A DNA stretch of 64,000 nt, from the NCBI RefSeq assembly GCF_000294775.2, contig NZ_CP015506.1, forward strand, positions 4,191,501-4,255,500, written 5' to 3'. Position 1 is the first letter of the stretch. The number at the start of each line of letters is the position of its first letter. The DNA is from Cytobacillus oceanisediminis 2691. GTDB taxonomy: Bacteria > Bacillota > Bacilli > Bacillales > Cytobacillaceae. The notes beneath the pieces were generated by a model. It saw only the letters and a program-made list of their open reading frames with translations, did no database searches and was not told the origin of the DNA. Below, piece after piece: positions 46,985 through 56,432 of this stretch. A program made the position numbers and the translations under genes.

Positions 46985-47620
46985 TCACCTCTTTTTACTA
47001 ATTGCCACGCCATCCCCAACAGGCAAAATAACTGTGTGGTATTCAGGATGACTCATTAACCATTTATTAAAAACATCAATTTTTTTAACCAGATTCCGGA
47101 TACGTTTATTTTCTATATCAGGTTCGCAAACAAGACCTTTAAAAAGAACATTGTCTGTAATGATTACGCCATCAGAAGAGAGATAGCGGGAATATAATTC
47201 AAAAAAACGCTGATATTGTCCCTTTGCTGCATCGATAAATATAGCATCATAGGGTCCATGTTTTTTGACATCCTCCTCAACTTCCAGAGCATCTCCCTTT
47301 ATAATAAGGATTTGCTCCTTTTTCCGGGCTTCATCTATATATTGCTCGGCAAGCTGATAACGTTCAACATCGCGTTCAATTGTTACAATTTTCGCTTCAG
47401 GAACTGCAAATGCCATTCTGAGAGCAGAATAGCCAATTGCTGTGCCTACTTCCAAAATCGTTTTAGGCCTTTGGATGCGCAAAAGCTGAAGCATTGCCTC
47501 GATCCCTGCCAGTTCCATGATCGGTACATTATGTTCCCTGGCGAATTGCTCCATTTTGTCCAGTAACTGGGGTCTTTCAGGTATTATTTCCTCTATATAT
47601 GCATGCAGCTTATCGTTCAT
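46985..47620 (-). CDS. trmR: tRNA 5-hydroxyuridine methyltransferase TrmR
   Basis: The 211-residue O-methyltransferase uses SAM (ILEVGTAIGYSALRMA, with the DAAKGQYQRFFELY loop) to convert 5-hydroxyuridine 34 to 5-methoxyuridine. The ATG at 47620 gives a family-like N-terminus; a TTG one codon earlier is closer (8 bases) to GAGGTG and may be the real start. The 62 bases upstream come from a REP-like repeat, so the promoter lies in or beyond it. It is the first gene of trmR-trhP1-trhP2-udk. Confidence 0.92.
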   Translation of the reverse strand: MNDKLHAYIEEIIPERPQLLDKMEQFAREHNVPIMELAGIEAMLQLLRIQRPKTILEVGTAIGYSALRMAFAVPEAKIVTIERDVERYQLAEQYIDEARKKEQILIIKGDALEVEEDVKKHGPYDAIFIDAAKGQYQRFFELYSRYLSSDGVIITDNVLFKGLVCEPDIENKRIRNLVKKIDVFNKWLMSHPEYHTVILPVGDGVAISKKR

Positions 47621-47655
47621 CAAGCTGGCATCACCTCGTTCAGACGGAATTTTAT

Positions 47656-47702
47656 TGTCAAGCTGCGGCTCCCAGGGACTCACAGGTCTCAGCCGCTTTT
47701 CT
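47656..47702 (-). repeat. REP-like palindromic element, family C copy
   Basis: On the minus strand AGAAAAGCGGCTGAGACCTG leads to GGGAGCCGCAGCTTGACA. GCGGCT / AGCCGC pairs around a core containing AGACCTGTGAG, as in the copy at 2829-2898. Confidence 0.55.
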
Positions 47703-47822
47703 ATTTAGACATGAAAAAATAGCGTTCACAGATAGGATGTGAAAATGCGCTGTGCGGCATTCCGGCTTAGGTGAGCCTGTATCCATGCTTGTCCGTGATT
47801 TACGCTATTGCAAAGCTATATC

Positions 47823-48090
47823 GCAGTCTAACGGACAATAAGACCCCACTCCAAGACTGAATGAAAATCAAAGAAGTATATGTGAGGTCAAACTGTCCGT
47901 AAAGGTACGAAAGAAGAACAAAGACTAAGATCGCCACGTCCTTCCAAAAGCTGCGCTTTCGGTCGTGCGATGTATCGCTGCCGTAGCTTTCCTTGTCCAG
48001 TGGCAATGTCTTTGTGACCCACATCCTGTGGGCCTCAACTAACAATTAGCGGGGATAAGGCCCCCACTAATTGAAGTTTCACTGTAATAA
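47823..48090 (+). repeat. Dispersed repeat, family B long copy
   Basis: It begins GCAGTCTAACGGACAATAAG and ends GAAGTTTCACTGTAATAA, and the outer ends are partly inverted (TTATTGCAGT-like against TTATTACAGT). The interior has several hairpins, e.g. CCCACATCCTGTGGG and GCGGGGATAAGGCCCCC. The 81-codon minus-strand frame inside is probably not a gene. A minimal version is at 20284-20349 and a relative at 36536-36800. Confidence 0.65.
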
Positions 48091-48114
48091 AACACCTGAT
48101 CTATTTTACCATAA

Positions 48115-48153
48115 TTAAAAGGGGAATGCTATATCTGCACATTCCCCTTTTTG
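48115..48153 (-). terminator. Terminator of mltG
   Basis: The 12-bp stem AAAAGGGGAATG / CATTCCCCTTTT with an 11-base loop, ending TTTTAATT on the minus strand. Confidence 0.85.
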
Positions 48154-48157
48154 CTGT

Positions 48158-49291
48158 TCAATTATTTGTTATATGCTGTGCTTTCTTTTGATTATGCTCA
48201 TCCAGAGTTTTTGAGAAAAGCACTTCTCCTGTAGAGGTAGCCAGGAAATACAGGTAATCTGTCTCTGCAGGCACCAATGCTGCTTCAATCGATGAAACGC
48301 CGGCATTGGCAATTGGTCCTGGCGTCAGTCCAGGATACTTATAAGTGTTGTATGGCGAGTCGATCTCCAGGTCTTTATATAGGACCCTTGATTTATGCTC
48401 TCCATGTGCATACAGGACAGTTGGATCTGTCTGAAGCGGCATTCCTGTGTCTATCCGATTGTAGAAAACACTGGCAATCTGATCACGGTCTACTTTCGCC
48501 GTTGCTTCTTCCTCAATGAGCGATGCCATTGTCAATAATTTGTGCGGGGTGTATTCCCGCTGCTCCATGTCACCTCTATATTCATTAATAACTGATGCCG
48601 TTTTATCAAGCATAACTTTGACAATTTCCTCTATAGTCGGATCTTCTTTGTAAAAAGGATAGGTTGCCGGAAATAAGTATCCTTCAAGGGGATACTTAAT
48701 ATTTTGTGCAAGGATTTCCTTTGTCAGCAATTTAGGATATTCTGCCATTAACGACTCAATAAACGCTTTATCATTGAGTTTCTTCAAAACGTCTTCAGGT
48801 TTTTTATCAGTCTTTTCGGCAATAATTCCTGCAATTTGCTCAAGCTGTTTTCCCTCAGGAATGGTGATCTTGAAAGCCATTTCTTCCATAACTTTACCTG
48901 TTTTCAAGCTATCCAGGATTTCCTTCATATTCATGGAAGGCTTTAATTCATATTCTCCTGCCATGAATCCAGCTTCATTTTTAAATTTCACATAATATTT
49001 AAATACACGTGCATCCCTGATGATTCCATTTTCTTCAAGAACAGTGCCGATTCCTGTAACAGATGAACCGATTGGTATTTCTACTTTCTTTGGCTTATCA
49101 TTGTCGGGATCAACAGGCTTTAAAGCTGAATTAATATAAAAATATCCGCCGCCAATCACTGCAGCAGCTGAGATTAATAATATGATTGCAACAATCATTA
49201 CAATTTTCCGGACTACTTTCGCTTCCCCTTGGCGCTCAATCATTTTTTCGCGCATTATTTCTTTTTTCCCTTTTTTATCGTCTGCCGACAT
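48158..49291 (-). CDS. mltG: Endolytic murein transglycosylase MltG
   Basis: The 377-residue membrane-anchored enzyme cuts nascent glycan strands and sets their length. A cytoplasmic basic N-terminus (1-30), a membrane helix (about 31-55) and the YceG domain with the catalytic glutamate region MASLIEEEATAKVDRDQIAS are visible. The ATG at 49291 is 7 bases after GGAGGGG; the longer open frame has no site. It is monocistronic, with a terminator at both sides. Confidence 0.94.
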   Translation of the reverse strand: MSADDKKGKKEIMREKMIERQGEAKVVRKIVMIVAIILLISAAAVIGGGYFYINSALKPVDPDNDKPKKVEIPIGSSVTGIGTVLEENGIIRDARVFKYYVKFKNEAGFMAGEYELKPSMNMKEILDSLKTGKVMEEMAFKITIPEGKQLEQIAGIIAEKTDKKPEDVLKKLNDKAFIESLMAEYPKLLTKEILAQNIKYPLEGYLFPATYPFYKEDPTIEEIVKVMLDKTASVINEYRGDMEQREYTPHKLLTMASLIEEEATAKVDRDQIASVFYNRIDTGMPLQTDPTVLYAHGEHKSRVLYKDLEIDSPYNTYKYPGLTPGPIANAGVSSIEAALVPAETDYLYFLATSTGEVLFSKTLDEHNQKKAQHITNN

Positions 49292-49561
49292 CACATATCC
49301 CCTCCGTTCCAAAGACGTTGGCTTCTTTTGCAAAAGACAGGCTAAATCATGATGTTATCCTGTAAATTAACCAGTATGCTTGCTTGCCAACAGGCCTAAG
49401 AATAATTCCTGATACATCTCGGCTTATTATACTATATTTTCTTTTGGAAGTCGCAGGATATTACAAAAACCAAAAAGATTCGCCAATTTTTTCCACATTT
49501 TTCACTCCTGATTTTATTAATTATGGTCCATCTGAACTAATATCAGAAATCCAGAGAAAAT

Positions 49562-49589
49562 AAAAAAACTGGCCCGGGGGCCAGTTTTA
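49562..49589 (-). terminator. Terminator of ireB-ruvX-yrzB
   Basis: The 9-bp stem AAACTGGCC / GGCCAGTTT runs into T7 on the minus strand. Confidence 0.9.
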
Positions 49590-49874
49590 TTAATCTTCCT
49601 GCTCATCAAGGAATGTGTTAAGCATTTCTTCAATTAAATCCCATTCCTCTTCTGTTTCGATTGGCTGCAGTTCGCCGTCCTTGCTGTCTTCGCTTGGGCT
49701 GAATGCCGATGCATGAATTTCAATTTCTTCATCATCATTTTCATCTGCCCCCACTGGGTAGTACAGGACATATGATTTGCCGAATTCTTCGGAATCGAAC
49801 GTGAACAATACTTCGCAAAGCTGCTCGTTGCCTTCCTCGTCAATTACAGTAATGTTGTTATCTCCATGGTTCAT
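49590..49874 (-). CDS. yrzB: DUF1292 family protein YrzB
   Basis: The 94-residue, very acidic protein ([20 protein letters not shown]...) matches DUF1292/YrzB, found next to ruvX and ireB in most Firmicutes. It has no known function. The conserved triad ireB-ruvX-yrzB suggests a shared role in genome maintenance or its control, but this is only context. It starts 14 bases after ruvX. Confidence 0.9.
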   Translation of the reverse strand: MNHGDNNITVIDEEGNEQLCEVLFTFDSEEFGKSYVLYYPVGADENDDEEIEIHASAFSPSEDSKDGELQPIETEEEWDLIEEMLNTFLDEQED

Positions 49875-49888
49875 TTCTGTTCACCTCA

Positions 49889-50305
49889 TTAAATTTGGCT
49901 ATTTAAAAAGCCTTGTAAAATCATGACGGCTGCCATTTTATCAATGACCTTTTTCCGTTTCTTGCGGCTGACATCCGCTTCAAGCAAAACTCTTTCAGCT
50001 GCCATTGTAGAGAGACGTTCGTCCCATAATACGACTGGAAGACCAAATAGCTTTTCCAGCTCTGAAGCATAGAACTGGCTTGCTTCTCCGCGGGGGCCAA
50101 TGGTTCCATTCATATTTTTAGGCAAGCCGACAACAATTTTACTGACTTCATGCTCTTTTATTATTTCACTAATTCTTTCAAAACCAAACTCTTTTTCTTC
50201 CTCGCTGATTTTGATGGTTTCCAAGCCCTGCGCTGTCCATCCAAACGCATCACTTAGAGCGACGCCGACTGTCTTAGAGCCGACATCCAGTCCCATAGTC
50301 CGCAT
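49889..50305 (-). CDS. ruvX: RuvX/YqgF family RNase H-fold nuclease (YrrK)
   Basis: The 138-residue protein has the RNase H fold with [15 protein letters not shown] at the start, a conserved Glu/Asp region in [14 protein letters not shown], and [13 protein letters not shown] at the end. YqgF proteins process the 5' end of pre-16S rRNA; Holliday-junction resolvase activity was also proposed. It starts 2 bases after the ireB stop. Confidence 0.94.
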   Translation of the reverse strand: MRTMGLDVGSKTVGVALSDAFGWTAQGLETIKISEEEKEFGFERISEIIKEHEVSKIVVGLPKNMNGTIGPRGEASQFYASELEKLFGLPVVLWDERLSTMAAERVLLEADVSRKKRKKVIDKMAAVMILQGFLNSQI

Positions 50306-50307
50306 GT

Positions 50308-50574
50308 TTACCCCTCACGCTGCTGTTTTAAGTATGATTTAACCAATTCTTCGATGATCTCATCCCGTTCAAGTTTACGGATGATATTGCGGGCATCCTT
50401 ATGGCGGGGAATGTAAGCTGGATCCCCGGACAGCAGATAACCGACAATTTGGTTAATAGGGTTATACCCTTTTTCCTGGAGGGCCCCATAAACTTGAAAA
50501 AGAACTTCATTCACATCTTGTTCGATTGGTTCCTCAGGAAAATTGAACCTCATTGTTTTATCAAATGAGCTCAT
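50308..50574 (-). CDS. ireB: IreB family regulatory phosphoprotein (YrzL)
   Basis: The 88-residue protein [16 protein letters not shown]... matches IreB (DUF965). In Enterococcus it is phosphorylated by the Ser/Thr kinase IreK on N-terminal threonines and tunes cephalosporin resistance; T7 here is the likely equivalent. [19 protein letters not shown] is the conserved core. The ATG follows GCGAGGTG. It is the first gene of the triad, 242 bases after alaS. Confidence 0.92.
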   Translation of the reverse strand: MSSFDKTMRFNFPEEPIEQDVNEVLFQVYGALQEKGYNPINQIVGYLLSGDPAYIPRHKDARNIIRKLERDEIIEELVKSYLKQQREG

Positions 50575-50816
50575 ATCTTACACCTCGCTTTTCTGTATGA
50601 AGGATGAGGATAGCTTAAATGTGCCGGAACTGAAATCCGGTGAACAGCCAGCTTGTCCTGCTCTTCATAACGGTTTGGCCTGCCGCCTGAATATACAGAG
50701 CGATCAATAAATGATCTTGTTCGTGACAGGAAAACATGGTGAAGAACAAGCTGTTTCTTCCTGATGATGAACAATTTCTCTTGGTTACCTTCATTTTACA
50801 CTACTTCTCAGGGATA

Positions 50817-53450
50817 TCAAACGGATTTAACCCATTCTTCCACAAATTGCAGAGCACTTTCAAGTTTTTCCGGGTCTTTTCCGCCAGCCTGGGCCATGTC
50901 CGGACGGCCGCCTCCTCCGCCGCCGCATTTTGCAGCGACTTCTTTGACCGCTTTGCCCGCATGGAAACCTTTTTTGATAAGGTCATCTGTTACCCCAGCT
51001 ATAATATTCACTTTACCCTCATTTACACTGCCTAATACAACAACTGCAGATCCGAGCTTTTGTTTTAAATCGTCGGCCATATTGCGCAGGTTATTCATGT
51101 CTGACGCCTGGACCTTCTCAGCAAGAACAGTAATGCCGTTGATTTCTTTTGCCTTTGATACCAGGCTCCCTGCTTCAATATTGCCCAATTTCGCAGCTAA
51201 AGATTCGTTTTCTCGCTGCAGCTGCTTCATTTCTCCAAGCAGCACATCAATTCTTGAAGATAAATCTTTTGGATTGGTTTTTAATTTGCCTGAAGCTTCT
51301 TTTAAAACATGAATCTGGTCGTTCATCAGCTTGTATGCAGCCTCGCCGGTTACAGCTTCAATTCTGCGAGTTCCTGCCCCAATTCCGCTTTCCGATTGAA
51401 TCTTAAACAATCCGATCGAAGAAGTGTTCGGAACATGGCACCCGCCGCAAAGCTCAAGACTATAATCTCCAACCTGAACAACACGGACGATTTTTCCATA
51501 TTTCTCTCCAAATAGTGCCATAGCCCCCATTGCCTTTGCCTCGTCAATATCTTTGAAATTGATATCAACATCAAGGCTTTCCCAAATTTGTTCGTTGACA
51601 ATAGCCTCAATCTTCTCCTGTTCTTCAGAGGTAATTTGACCGAAATGAGAGAAGTCAAAGCGCAGGCGATCAGGGCCTACCAGAGATCCAGCCTGGTTGA
51701 CATGGCTTCCCAATACATCTTTTAAAGCCTGATGAAGCAAGTGAGTTGCTGTGTGATTCTTGATTACCTTAGAACGTATTTGCTCATCTACCGAAGCCAA
51801 TACAGATGCTTCAGCCTTCAGCGTCCCTTCTTCAATGACAGCTCTATGAAGGTTTTGTCCATTTGGCGCTTTTTGAACATCCTTAATGGAAACCTTTAAA
51901 CCCTCTGCTTTAAGAGTTCCCTGGTCCGCAATCTGTCCGCCGCTCTCTGCGTAAAATGGTGTTTCATTCAGAATCAGCTGGACTTCTTCACCAGCATGGG
52001 CTTCATCAATTAGCTGCCCGTCTTTTACGATGGCTGCTACTTTAGCTGCTGTCTGAAGCTTATCATATCCAACAAATTCGCTTTCAATTTTCAGCTCACC
52101 TAATACGCCGCCTTGGACCTGCATGGAATCTACATCCTGGCGCGCTGAACGTGCACGCTCACGCTGACCTTCCATTTCCTTTTCAAACCCGGCATGATCC
52201 ACTTTCATTCCTTCTTCTTCCGCATATTCCTCAGTTAATTCTACGGGGAATCCATACGTATCATAAAGTCGGAAGACATCTGCCCCCTGAATCGTAACAC
52301 TGCCTTTTTCCTTTTCTTTCTTAATTACAGATGACAGGATGGCCAGACCTTCATGAAGTGTTTCATGGAAACGTTCTTCTTCATTTTTGATGACTTTTTG
52401 AATAAATTCTGTTTTTTCTTTTACTTCCGGATAGAAGTCATGCATTATTTCCCCTACTACCGGCACCAAATCATACATGAATGGCTCATTTATATTGATT
52501 TGCTTGGCATATCTGACTGCACGGCGAAGCAATCTTCTCAAAACATAACCCCGTCCTTCATTGGAAGGCAGTGCACCATCCCCCACTGCGAATGCTACTG
52601 TGCGGATATGATCAGCAATAACTTTAAATGCAACATCGGTTTCTTTAGAAGCTCCATATTTCTTGCCCGAGATTTCTTCTGTTCCTCGGATAATCGGCAT
52701 AAATAAATCTGTATCAAAGTTTGTAGGCACATTTTGTACGACAGATGCCATCCGTTCAAGACCCATACCGGTATCAATATTTTTCTTTGGAAGAGGTGTA
52801 TAGGTGCCATCCGGATTATGATTGAATTCAGAAAACACAAGGTTCCAAACTTCTAAATAGCGATCATTTTCACCGCCTGGGTATAGTTCAGGATCTTCCG
52901 GGTCATTTCCATATTCGGGTCCGCGATCATAGAAAATTTCTGTATTTGGGCCGCTTGGGCCTTCTCCAATATCCCAGAAGTTTCCTTCGAGGCGGATAAT
53001 TCTTTCTTCCGGAACCCCCACTTTTTCCCGCCAGATTTTAAAAGCTTCGTCATCTTCGGGATGAATCGTAACAGATAGCTTTTCATCTTCAAACCCAATC
53101 CAATTTTTATCAGTCAAAAACTCCCAGGCCCAAATGATGGCTTCTTCTTTAAAGTAATCACCAATTGAGAAATTGCCAAGCATTTCAAAAAATGTATGGT
53201 GCCTTGCTGTTTTGCCTACATTTTCGATATCGTTGGTGCGGATGGATTTTTGGGCATTTGTAATCCTTGGATTCTCTGGGATGACACGGCCGTCAAAATA
53301 TTTTTTTAGAGTGGCAACACCACTATTAATCCAAAGCAGAGAAGGGTCTTCGTGCGGAACTAGGGAAGCGCTGGGTTCAACAGCGTGTCCTTTCTCCTTG
53401 AAGAAGTCTAAAAACATTCGGCGTATTTCTGCACCTGATAATTGTTTCAT
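50817..53450 (-). CDS. alaS: Alanine-tRNA ligase
   Basis: The 877-residue class II synthetase charges tRNA-Ala. The catalytic domain (1-about 440) starts [20 protein letters not shown]. The editing domain has the zinc ligands H566, H570 (HTATH), C668 and H672 (CGGCH). The Gly-rich C-Ala domain ([16 protein letters not shown]) ends the protein. It is preceded by a complete T-box leader, so expression rises when tRNA-Ala is uncharged. The start follows AGGAGG. All motifs are intact. Confidence 0.98.
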   Translation of the reverse strand: MKQLSGAEIRRMFLDFFKEKGHAVEPSASLVPHEDPSLLWINSGVATLKKYFDGRVIPENPRITNAQKSIRTNDIENVGKTARHHTFFEMLGNFSIGDYFKEEAIIWAWEFLTDKNWIGFEDEKLSVTIHPEDDEAFKIWREKVGVPEERIIRLEGNFWDIGEGPSGPNTEIFYDRGPEYGNDPEDPELYPGGENDRYLEVWNLVFSEFNHNPDGTYTPLPKKNIDTGMGLERMASVVQNVPTNFDTDLFMPIIRGTEEISGKKYGASKETDVAFKVIADHIRTVAFAVGDGALPSNEGRGYVLRRLLRRAVRYAKQININEPFMYDLVPVVGEIMHDFYPEVKEKTEFIQKVIKNEEERFHETLHEGLAILSSVIKKEKEKGSVTIQGADVFRLYDTYGFPVELTEEYAEEEGMKVDHAGFEKEMEGQRERARSARQDVDSMQVQGGVLGELKIESEFVGYDKLQTAAKVAAIVKDGQLIDEAHAGEEVQLILNETPFYAESGGQIADQGTLKAEGLKVSIKDVQKAPNGQNLHRAVIEEGTLKAEASVLASVDEQIRSKVIKNHTATHLLHQALKDVLGSHVNQAGSLVGPDRLRFDFSHFGQITSEEQEKIEAIVNEQIWESLDVDINFKDIDEAKAMGAMALFGEKYGKIVRVVQVGDYSLELCGGCHVPNTSSIGLFKIQSESGIGAGTRRIEAVTGEAAYKLMNDQIHVLKEASGKLKTNPKDLSSRIDVLLGEMKQLQRENESLAAKLGNIEAGSLVSKAKEINGITVLAEKVQASDMNNLRNMADDLKQKLGSAVVVLGSVNEGKVNIIAGVTDDLIKKGFHAGKAVKEVAAKCGGGGGGRPDMAQAGGKDPEKLESALQFVEEWVKSV

Positions 53451-53494
53451 ACTAACCAGCCTCCTAAAATTATGTAAAAGCTTTTAAAAACAAC

Positions 53495-53795
53495 AAAAAA
53501 AGCCCTCATCCCTGGACAGGGACGAGAGCTTGCTCGCGGTACCACCCTGATTATGGAAGTTTATGAACCAATGACCAGACCTTTATCCAGTTCATTAGGA
53601 AATCTCCCATCTCTCAGATCCTTAACGCGGATAAACGGCAGGGATTAGCTGCACTCGGGATTAGCTTTCTGTTATCCTTCATCTAGGAGTTCTTTCAGCC
53701 TGGGAACTCCCTCTCTTATGTGAATGCAATAGTAGCATTTCACGCAGATGGCCTATAACATACTTATTCCTTCAACATGTTTAATATAGCTTTAT
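53495..53795 (-). promoter_or_regulatory. T-box riboswitch of alaS
   Basis: The T-box sequence AGGGTGGTACCGCG (53535-53548, minus strand) is followed by a terminator stem (CGTCCCTG / AGGGATGAG type, 53495-53530) and T7. Upstream is a stem I region of about 150 bases. The specifier codon could not be fixed by eye. AGCTAATCCC occurs twice, 6 bases apart (53641-53650 and 53657-53666). Confidence 0.95.
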
Positions 53796-53801
53796 AGACG
53801 A

Positions 53802-53831
53802 ATTATAGCGATTTATCTTTATTGTTGTCAA
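53802..53831 (-). promoter_or_regulatory. Sigma-A promoter of the alaS T-box transcript
   Basis: On the minus strand, perfect TTGACA (53826-53831), an 18-base spacer and perfect TATAAT (53802-53807). Transcription should start near 53795. Confidence 0.85.
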
Positions 53832-53833
53832 CA

Positions 53834-54922
53834 TCATGATGATGTTCCAGTGATTTTTGGCTGTTTATTTTTTGAAAAGTGTTTTTTCGCATGTATGATG
53901 CTTACTTTAATGACAGCTAAAATTGGAACTGCAATGATTAATCCCAATATCCCTGCTGCTTCCCCGCCAGCCAGCAAGGCCAGCATAATAAGAAGCGGAT
54001 GCATATGAAGGCTTTTTCCAACAATGAGGGGTGATAGGATATTCCCCTCAAGAAACTGAAGAACAATAATGATGCCAATCGTAATCACGATCATCTTGAC
54101 CGATAAAGCAGAGGCAATGATTACAGCCGGTACCGCTCCAATAATTGGGCCAAAATAAGGGATTACATTAGTGACCCCTATAATAGTGCCAAGCAAAAGA
54201 GGGTAGCGCATATCAAAGATCCAGAAAAGCAGAGAAGAAATGGCCCCGATGGCCGCACATACCAAAAGCTGTCCTCTAATATAGCTTCCCAGGGACTTAT
54301 CTACATCTCTTAAGAATAAGACGCCTTCCTTTCTCCATTTCCTTGGCGTCAAATACCAGGCAGCCTTTTTCATAATCGAAAAATCTTTAAGCAGATAAAA
54401 AGAAATGAAGGGAATAACAGCGATAATCACAGCATAATTCAATACATTAAGAAAAAATGTGATTACCTTTGATAAAAGATTATTCAACCGTTTCTCCACC
54501 GCTGCAATGAAATCATCTATCCTGGTTTGCAGGCCATCAGGCCATGTTGATGTTTTACTCTGAATAAGGTTTATCCATCCCCGGTACTGATTGGCAAATT
54601 GAGGAGCATTTTCCGCAAGATCACGCAATTGGTGAATAAAAGCCGGAATCCCTTTATATAAAGCAAGGCTGATTCCTCCGAAAAATAAAAAATATATAAT
54701 AAAAACGGCAAGCCCCCTATGAAGGCCAGTTTCATGCAATTTCTCCACAATCGGGTGAAGGAGATATGTAATAAATGCTCCAATAACAAACGGTATGAAT
54801 ACCGCAAATAAGATTTCCAGTACAGGCATCCATAATGCCTGAAGCTTTAGGAAGACTAAAATCACAATAAACAAGAGAAGCAGAAATCCAAGCCGGTAGT
54901 ACCATTTCATTTGAATATTCAA
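53834..54922 (-). CDS. yrrI: AI-2E family transporter YrrI
   Basis: The 362-residue membrane protein has about eight helices and a long loop around residues 90-150 (DLAENAPQFANQYRGW), the pattern of the AI-2E transporter family (formerly UPF0118). Members include AI-2 exporters and Na+/H+ antiporters; the substrate here is unknown. A TTG start at 54922, 9 bases after GGAGG, is chosen; the next ATG four codons on would be 21 bases away, and the longer open frame has no site. It ends just before the alaS promoter. Confidence 0.88.
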   Translation of the reverse strand: MNIQMKWYYRLGFLLLLFIVILVFLKLQALWMPVLEILFAVFIPFVIGAFITYLLHPIVEKLHETGLHRGLAVFIIYFLFFGGISLALYKGIPAFIHQLRDLAENAPQFANQYRGWINLIQSKTSTWPDGLQTRIDDFIAAVEKRLNNLLSKVITFFLNVLNYAVIIAVIPFISFYLLKDFSIMKKAAWYLTPRKWRKEGVLFLRDVDKSLGSYIRGQLLVCAAIGAISSLLFWIFDMRYPLLLGTIIGVTNVIPYFGPIIGAVPAVIIASALSVKMIVITIGIIIVLQFLEGNILSPLIVGKSLHMHPLLIMLALLAGGEAAGILGLIIAVPILAVIKVSIIHAKKHFSKNKQPKITGTSS

Positions 54923-55036
54923 TATGGCCCGCCTCCTTGTTTTTATTGTGATAGGTTCCTGGGGATTTATACATGTGCTTAATAAGATAAGCGCAAGACA
55001 TTTGTACATGAGAGGAAATCAGCCATTCCATTACAC

Positions 55037-55072
55037 AAAAAAGCTGGCCCTTTTTAAGAACCAGCCCCAAAA
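55037..55072 (-). terminator. Terminator between yrzQ and yrrI
   Basis: The stem GGGGCTGG / CCAGC-type runs into T6 on the minus strand, ending the recD2-proximal small-gene transcript before yrrI. Confidence 0.75.
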
Positions 55073-55095
55073 TCATTTTTAGAATAAAGCTTTCG

Positions 55096-55212
55096 TTATT
55101 TTTTTTGCATGCGTTTCATTTTTCGGCCTGATATCATATTATTTTTTTGGGCGTAATTATAAGCCGCCATACCTGCACCAAGCATCATTGCAGAGGTTAA
55201 TATTTTGTTCAA
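55096..55212 (-). CDS. yrzQ: YrzQ family protein (DUF3918)
   Basis: The 38-residue peptide MNKILTSAMMLGAGMAAYNY, followed by AQKNNMISGRKMKRMQKK, is a small basic protein with one short hydrophobic helix, matching YrzQ/DUF3918 at the same chromosomal place in B. subtilis. The start is TTG, 6-8 bases after AGAGGTG. The function is unknown. Confidence 0.8.
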   Translation of the reverse strand: MNKILTSAMMLGAGMAAYNYAQKNNMISGRKMKRMQKK

Positions 55213-55236
55213 TCTGCTCACCTCTTTCGTCCAAAA

Positions 55237-55428
55237 TTACGAAAGATACCTGCGCTCATCTTCTTCAAATAAATCATCAAGGGAGCTAAGTGTACCATCT
55301 TCCTCTACCTGATGGGTATTAATAACCCCCTTGGCCAAGGAAAGTTCTATAAAGCAATTCCAGCAGTAATATTGGTTAATTCCAATTTTTCCAATATCTT
55401 TGCTCTGGCAATTTGGACATTTCAGCAC
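55237..55428 (-). CDS. yrzR: Zinc-ribbon-like protein YrzR
   Basis: The 63-residue protein starts MLKCPNCQSKDIGKIGINQY and has CPNC (4-7) and CWNC (22-25), which form a single zinc ribbon, followed by an acidic tail. This matches YrzR between yrrD and yrzQ in B. subtilis. The role is unknown. The start is GTG after AGGTG. Confidence 0.8.
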   Translation of the reverse strand: MLKCPNCQSKDIGKIGINQYYCWNCFIELSLAKGVINTHQVEEDGTLSSLDDLFEEDERRYLS

Positions 55429-55443
55429 GGAAAAGACACCTCA

Positions 55444-55914
55444 CTATTTTACATTTACAATTATGGCGTCTTTTCCTATTGCAGGCGGGTCATCGGTTTT
55501 TATGACACGTTTTCCTTCCAGCACATCTGAAAAGAAGCCATCCGACAGTTCGTACCCTACAATCGTGCCCAATTCTTCCCTGAAGTATACATCCTCAAGT
55601 AAGCCCAGCCGTTCACCTTCCTGGCTCATAATCATTTTGCCTGTTAACCGGTTATGGGTCTCACATGTATAATCCTCATGTTTTGGAATTGCTTGCAGAA
55701 CAGAGGAATCTTCAATCATTACTCCATCCCAGCCAAAAGATGTTACGTCCTCAATATTGATGATATATGTCTTTTTCAGAAGAGCGCCCTTTCGCAGCAG
55801 TAATCCCTGTACTTTACCGGTGCCTGTGATGGATAAATCACAAATATCGCCTGCTTTATTGCCGGTTTTCAATTCAAAAACCGGCAAACCCTTTAATAAA
55901 GAAAATGTCCGCAA
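55444..55914 (-). CDS. yrrD: PRC-barrel domain protein YrrD
   Basis: The 156-residue protein has two PRC-barrel repeats: RTFSLLKGLPVFELKTGNKA at the N-terminus and MSQEGERLGLLEDVYFREEL near residue 100. PRC barrels bind RNA or protein partners (as in RimM) and also occur in sporulation proteins; YrrD's role is unknown. The TTG at 55914 is 6 bases after GGCGGGA and gives the family N-terminus. An ATG eight codons upstream is possible but lacks a site. Confidence 0.82.
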   Translation of the reverse strand: MRTFSLLKGLPVFELKTGNKAGDICDLSITGTGKVQGLLLRKGALLKKTYIINIEDVTSFGWDGVMIEDSSVLQAIPKHEDYTCETHNRLTGKMIMSQEGERLGLLEDVYFREELGTIVGYELSDGFFSDVLEGKRVIKTDDPPAIGKDAIIVNVK

Positions 55915-56015
55915 AGAGAATCCCGCCTTCCCGAACATTTTTAGTTTTCACTGTCCCTTAAAAAACATGACGAAAAACCTTTGCCATGGGAGCCAAAACA
56001 TTTTTTCTTTCCCTT

Positions 56016-56168
56016 TTACTTGCCAGTATATCTCGGCTTATTAAAGCGCTCATTACGCTCTCCACCATCCGAAAGTTCCTCTGAAAATTCATAATCCGGC
56101 TGCTGCGGCTTTTTACGCCGTTTCACACCATGGAGATTGAGAAGAGAGGTTCTGCTTTTATTATTCAT
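56016..56168 (-). CDS. Small hydrophilic protein, unrecognised
   Basis: The 50-residue protein is basic and polar: MNNKSRTSLLNLHGVKRRKK, then YEFSEELSDGGERNERF and NKPRYTGK. Start 9 bases after GGAGCAG. There is no membrane segment. The YEFSEEL segment resembles short tails seen in small Bacillus sporulation-associated proteins, but I cannot name a family. The next gene upstream (56206-56367) is also a small hydrophilic protein, probably read together. Confidence 0.65.
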   Translation of the reverse strand: MNNKSRTSLLNLHGVKRRKKPQQPDYEFSEELSDGGERNERFNKPRYTGK

Positions 56169-56205
56169 GTTCACTGCTCCTATATATAAATTTATAATCA
56201 AACGA

Positions 56206-56367
56206 CTACACAGTGCTTCTATTGCCAGGATTATTTATTTCCCCTTTGGCTGAATCTTTCTTAGTATCCCCTTTAACCAGGTCAGCGCTGGAGGTTAGAT
56301 TGGAGGCTGACAGCTCTTCTGAAGCCATATTGTTGTTTGGTGCAGCTTCTTCATTCCACTTTCCCAT
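56206..56367 (-). CDS. Small Ser/Asn-rich hydrophilic protein, unrecognised
   Basis: A GAGGGGGG site lies 5-7 bases before ATG. The 53-residue product is polar (MGKWNEEAAPNNNMASEELS...) with no cysteine or membrane segment, and looks disordered. It lies between recD2 and the gene at 56016-56168, after the recD2 terminator, so it needs its own promoter. Small acid-soluble or other spore protein is a guess only. Confidence 0.6.
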   Translation of the reverse strand: MGKWNEEAAPNNNMASEELSASNLTSSADLVKGDTKKDSAKGEINNPGNRSTV

Positions 56368-56397
56368 GAAATCCCCCCTCGAAATCTGATGGTATAC

Positions 56398-56432
56398 AAA
56401 AAGAACAGTCTGTTATTAAGACTGTTCTTTTT
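56398..56432. terminator. Terminator of the yrrB-recD2 operon
   Basis: The 13-bp stem AAAAAGAACAGTC / GACTGTTCTTTTT is symmetrical; on the minus strand it ends in TTTTTG. The recD2 stop is at its edge. Confidence 0.85.

Larger units (their letters stand above)
47621..48114. other. Intergenic gap mltG-trmR with two repeats
   Basis: No gene is supported in almost 500 bases. A family C repeat (47656-47702), about 120 bases without features, and the long family B element (47823-48090) fill it. Confidence 0.6.

Noticed and set aside
47800..48045. 81-codon minus-strand frame
   Set aside because: It lies wholly within the family B repeat and has no good ribosome-binding site; repeat sequence rather than a gene.
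50571..50774. 67-codon frame overlapping the ireB start
   Set aside because: The ATGA overlap is tempting, but there is no clear ribosome-binding site, the composition is odd and no family is recognised. Kept as a finding only.
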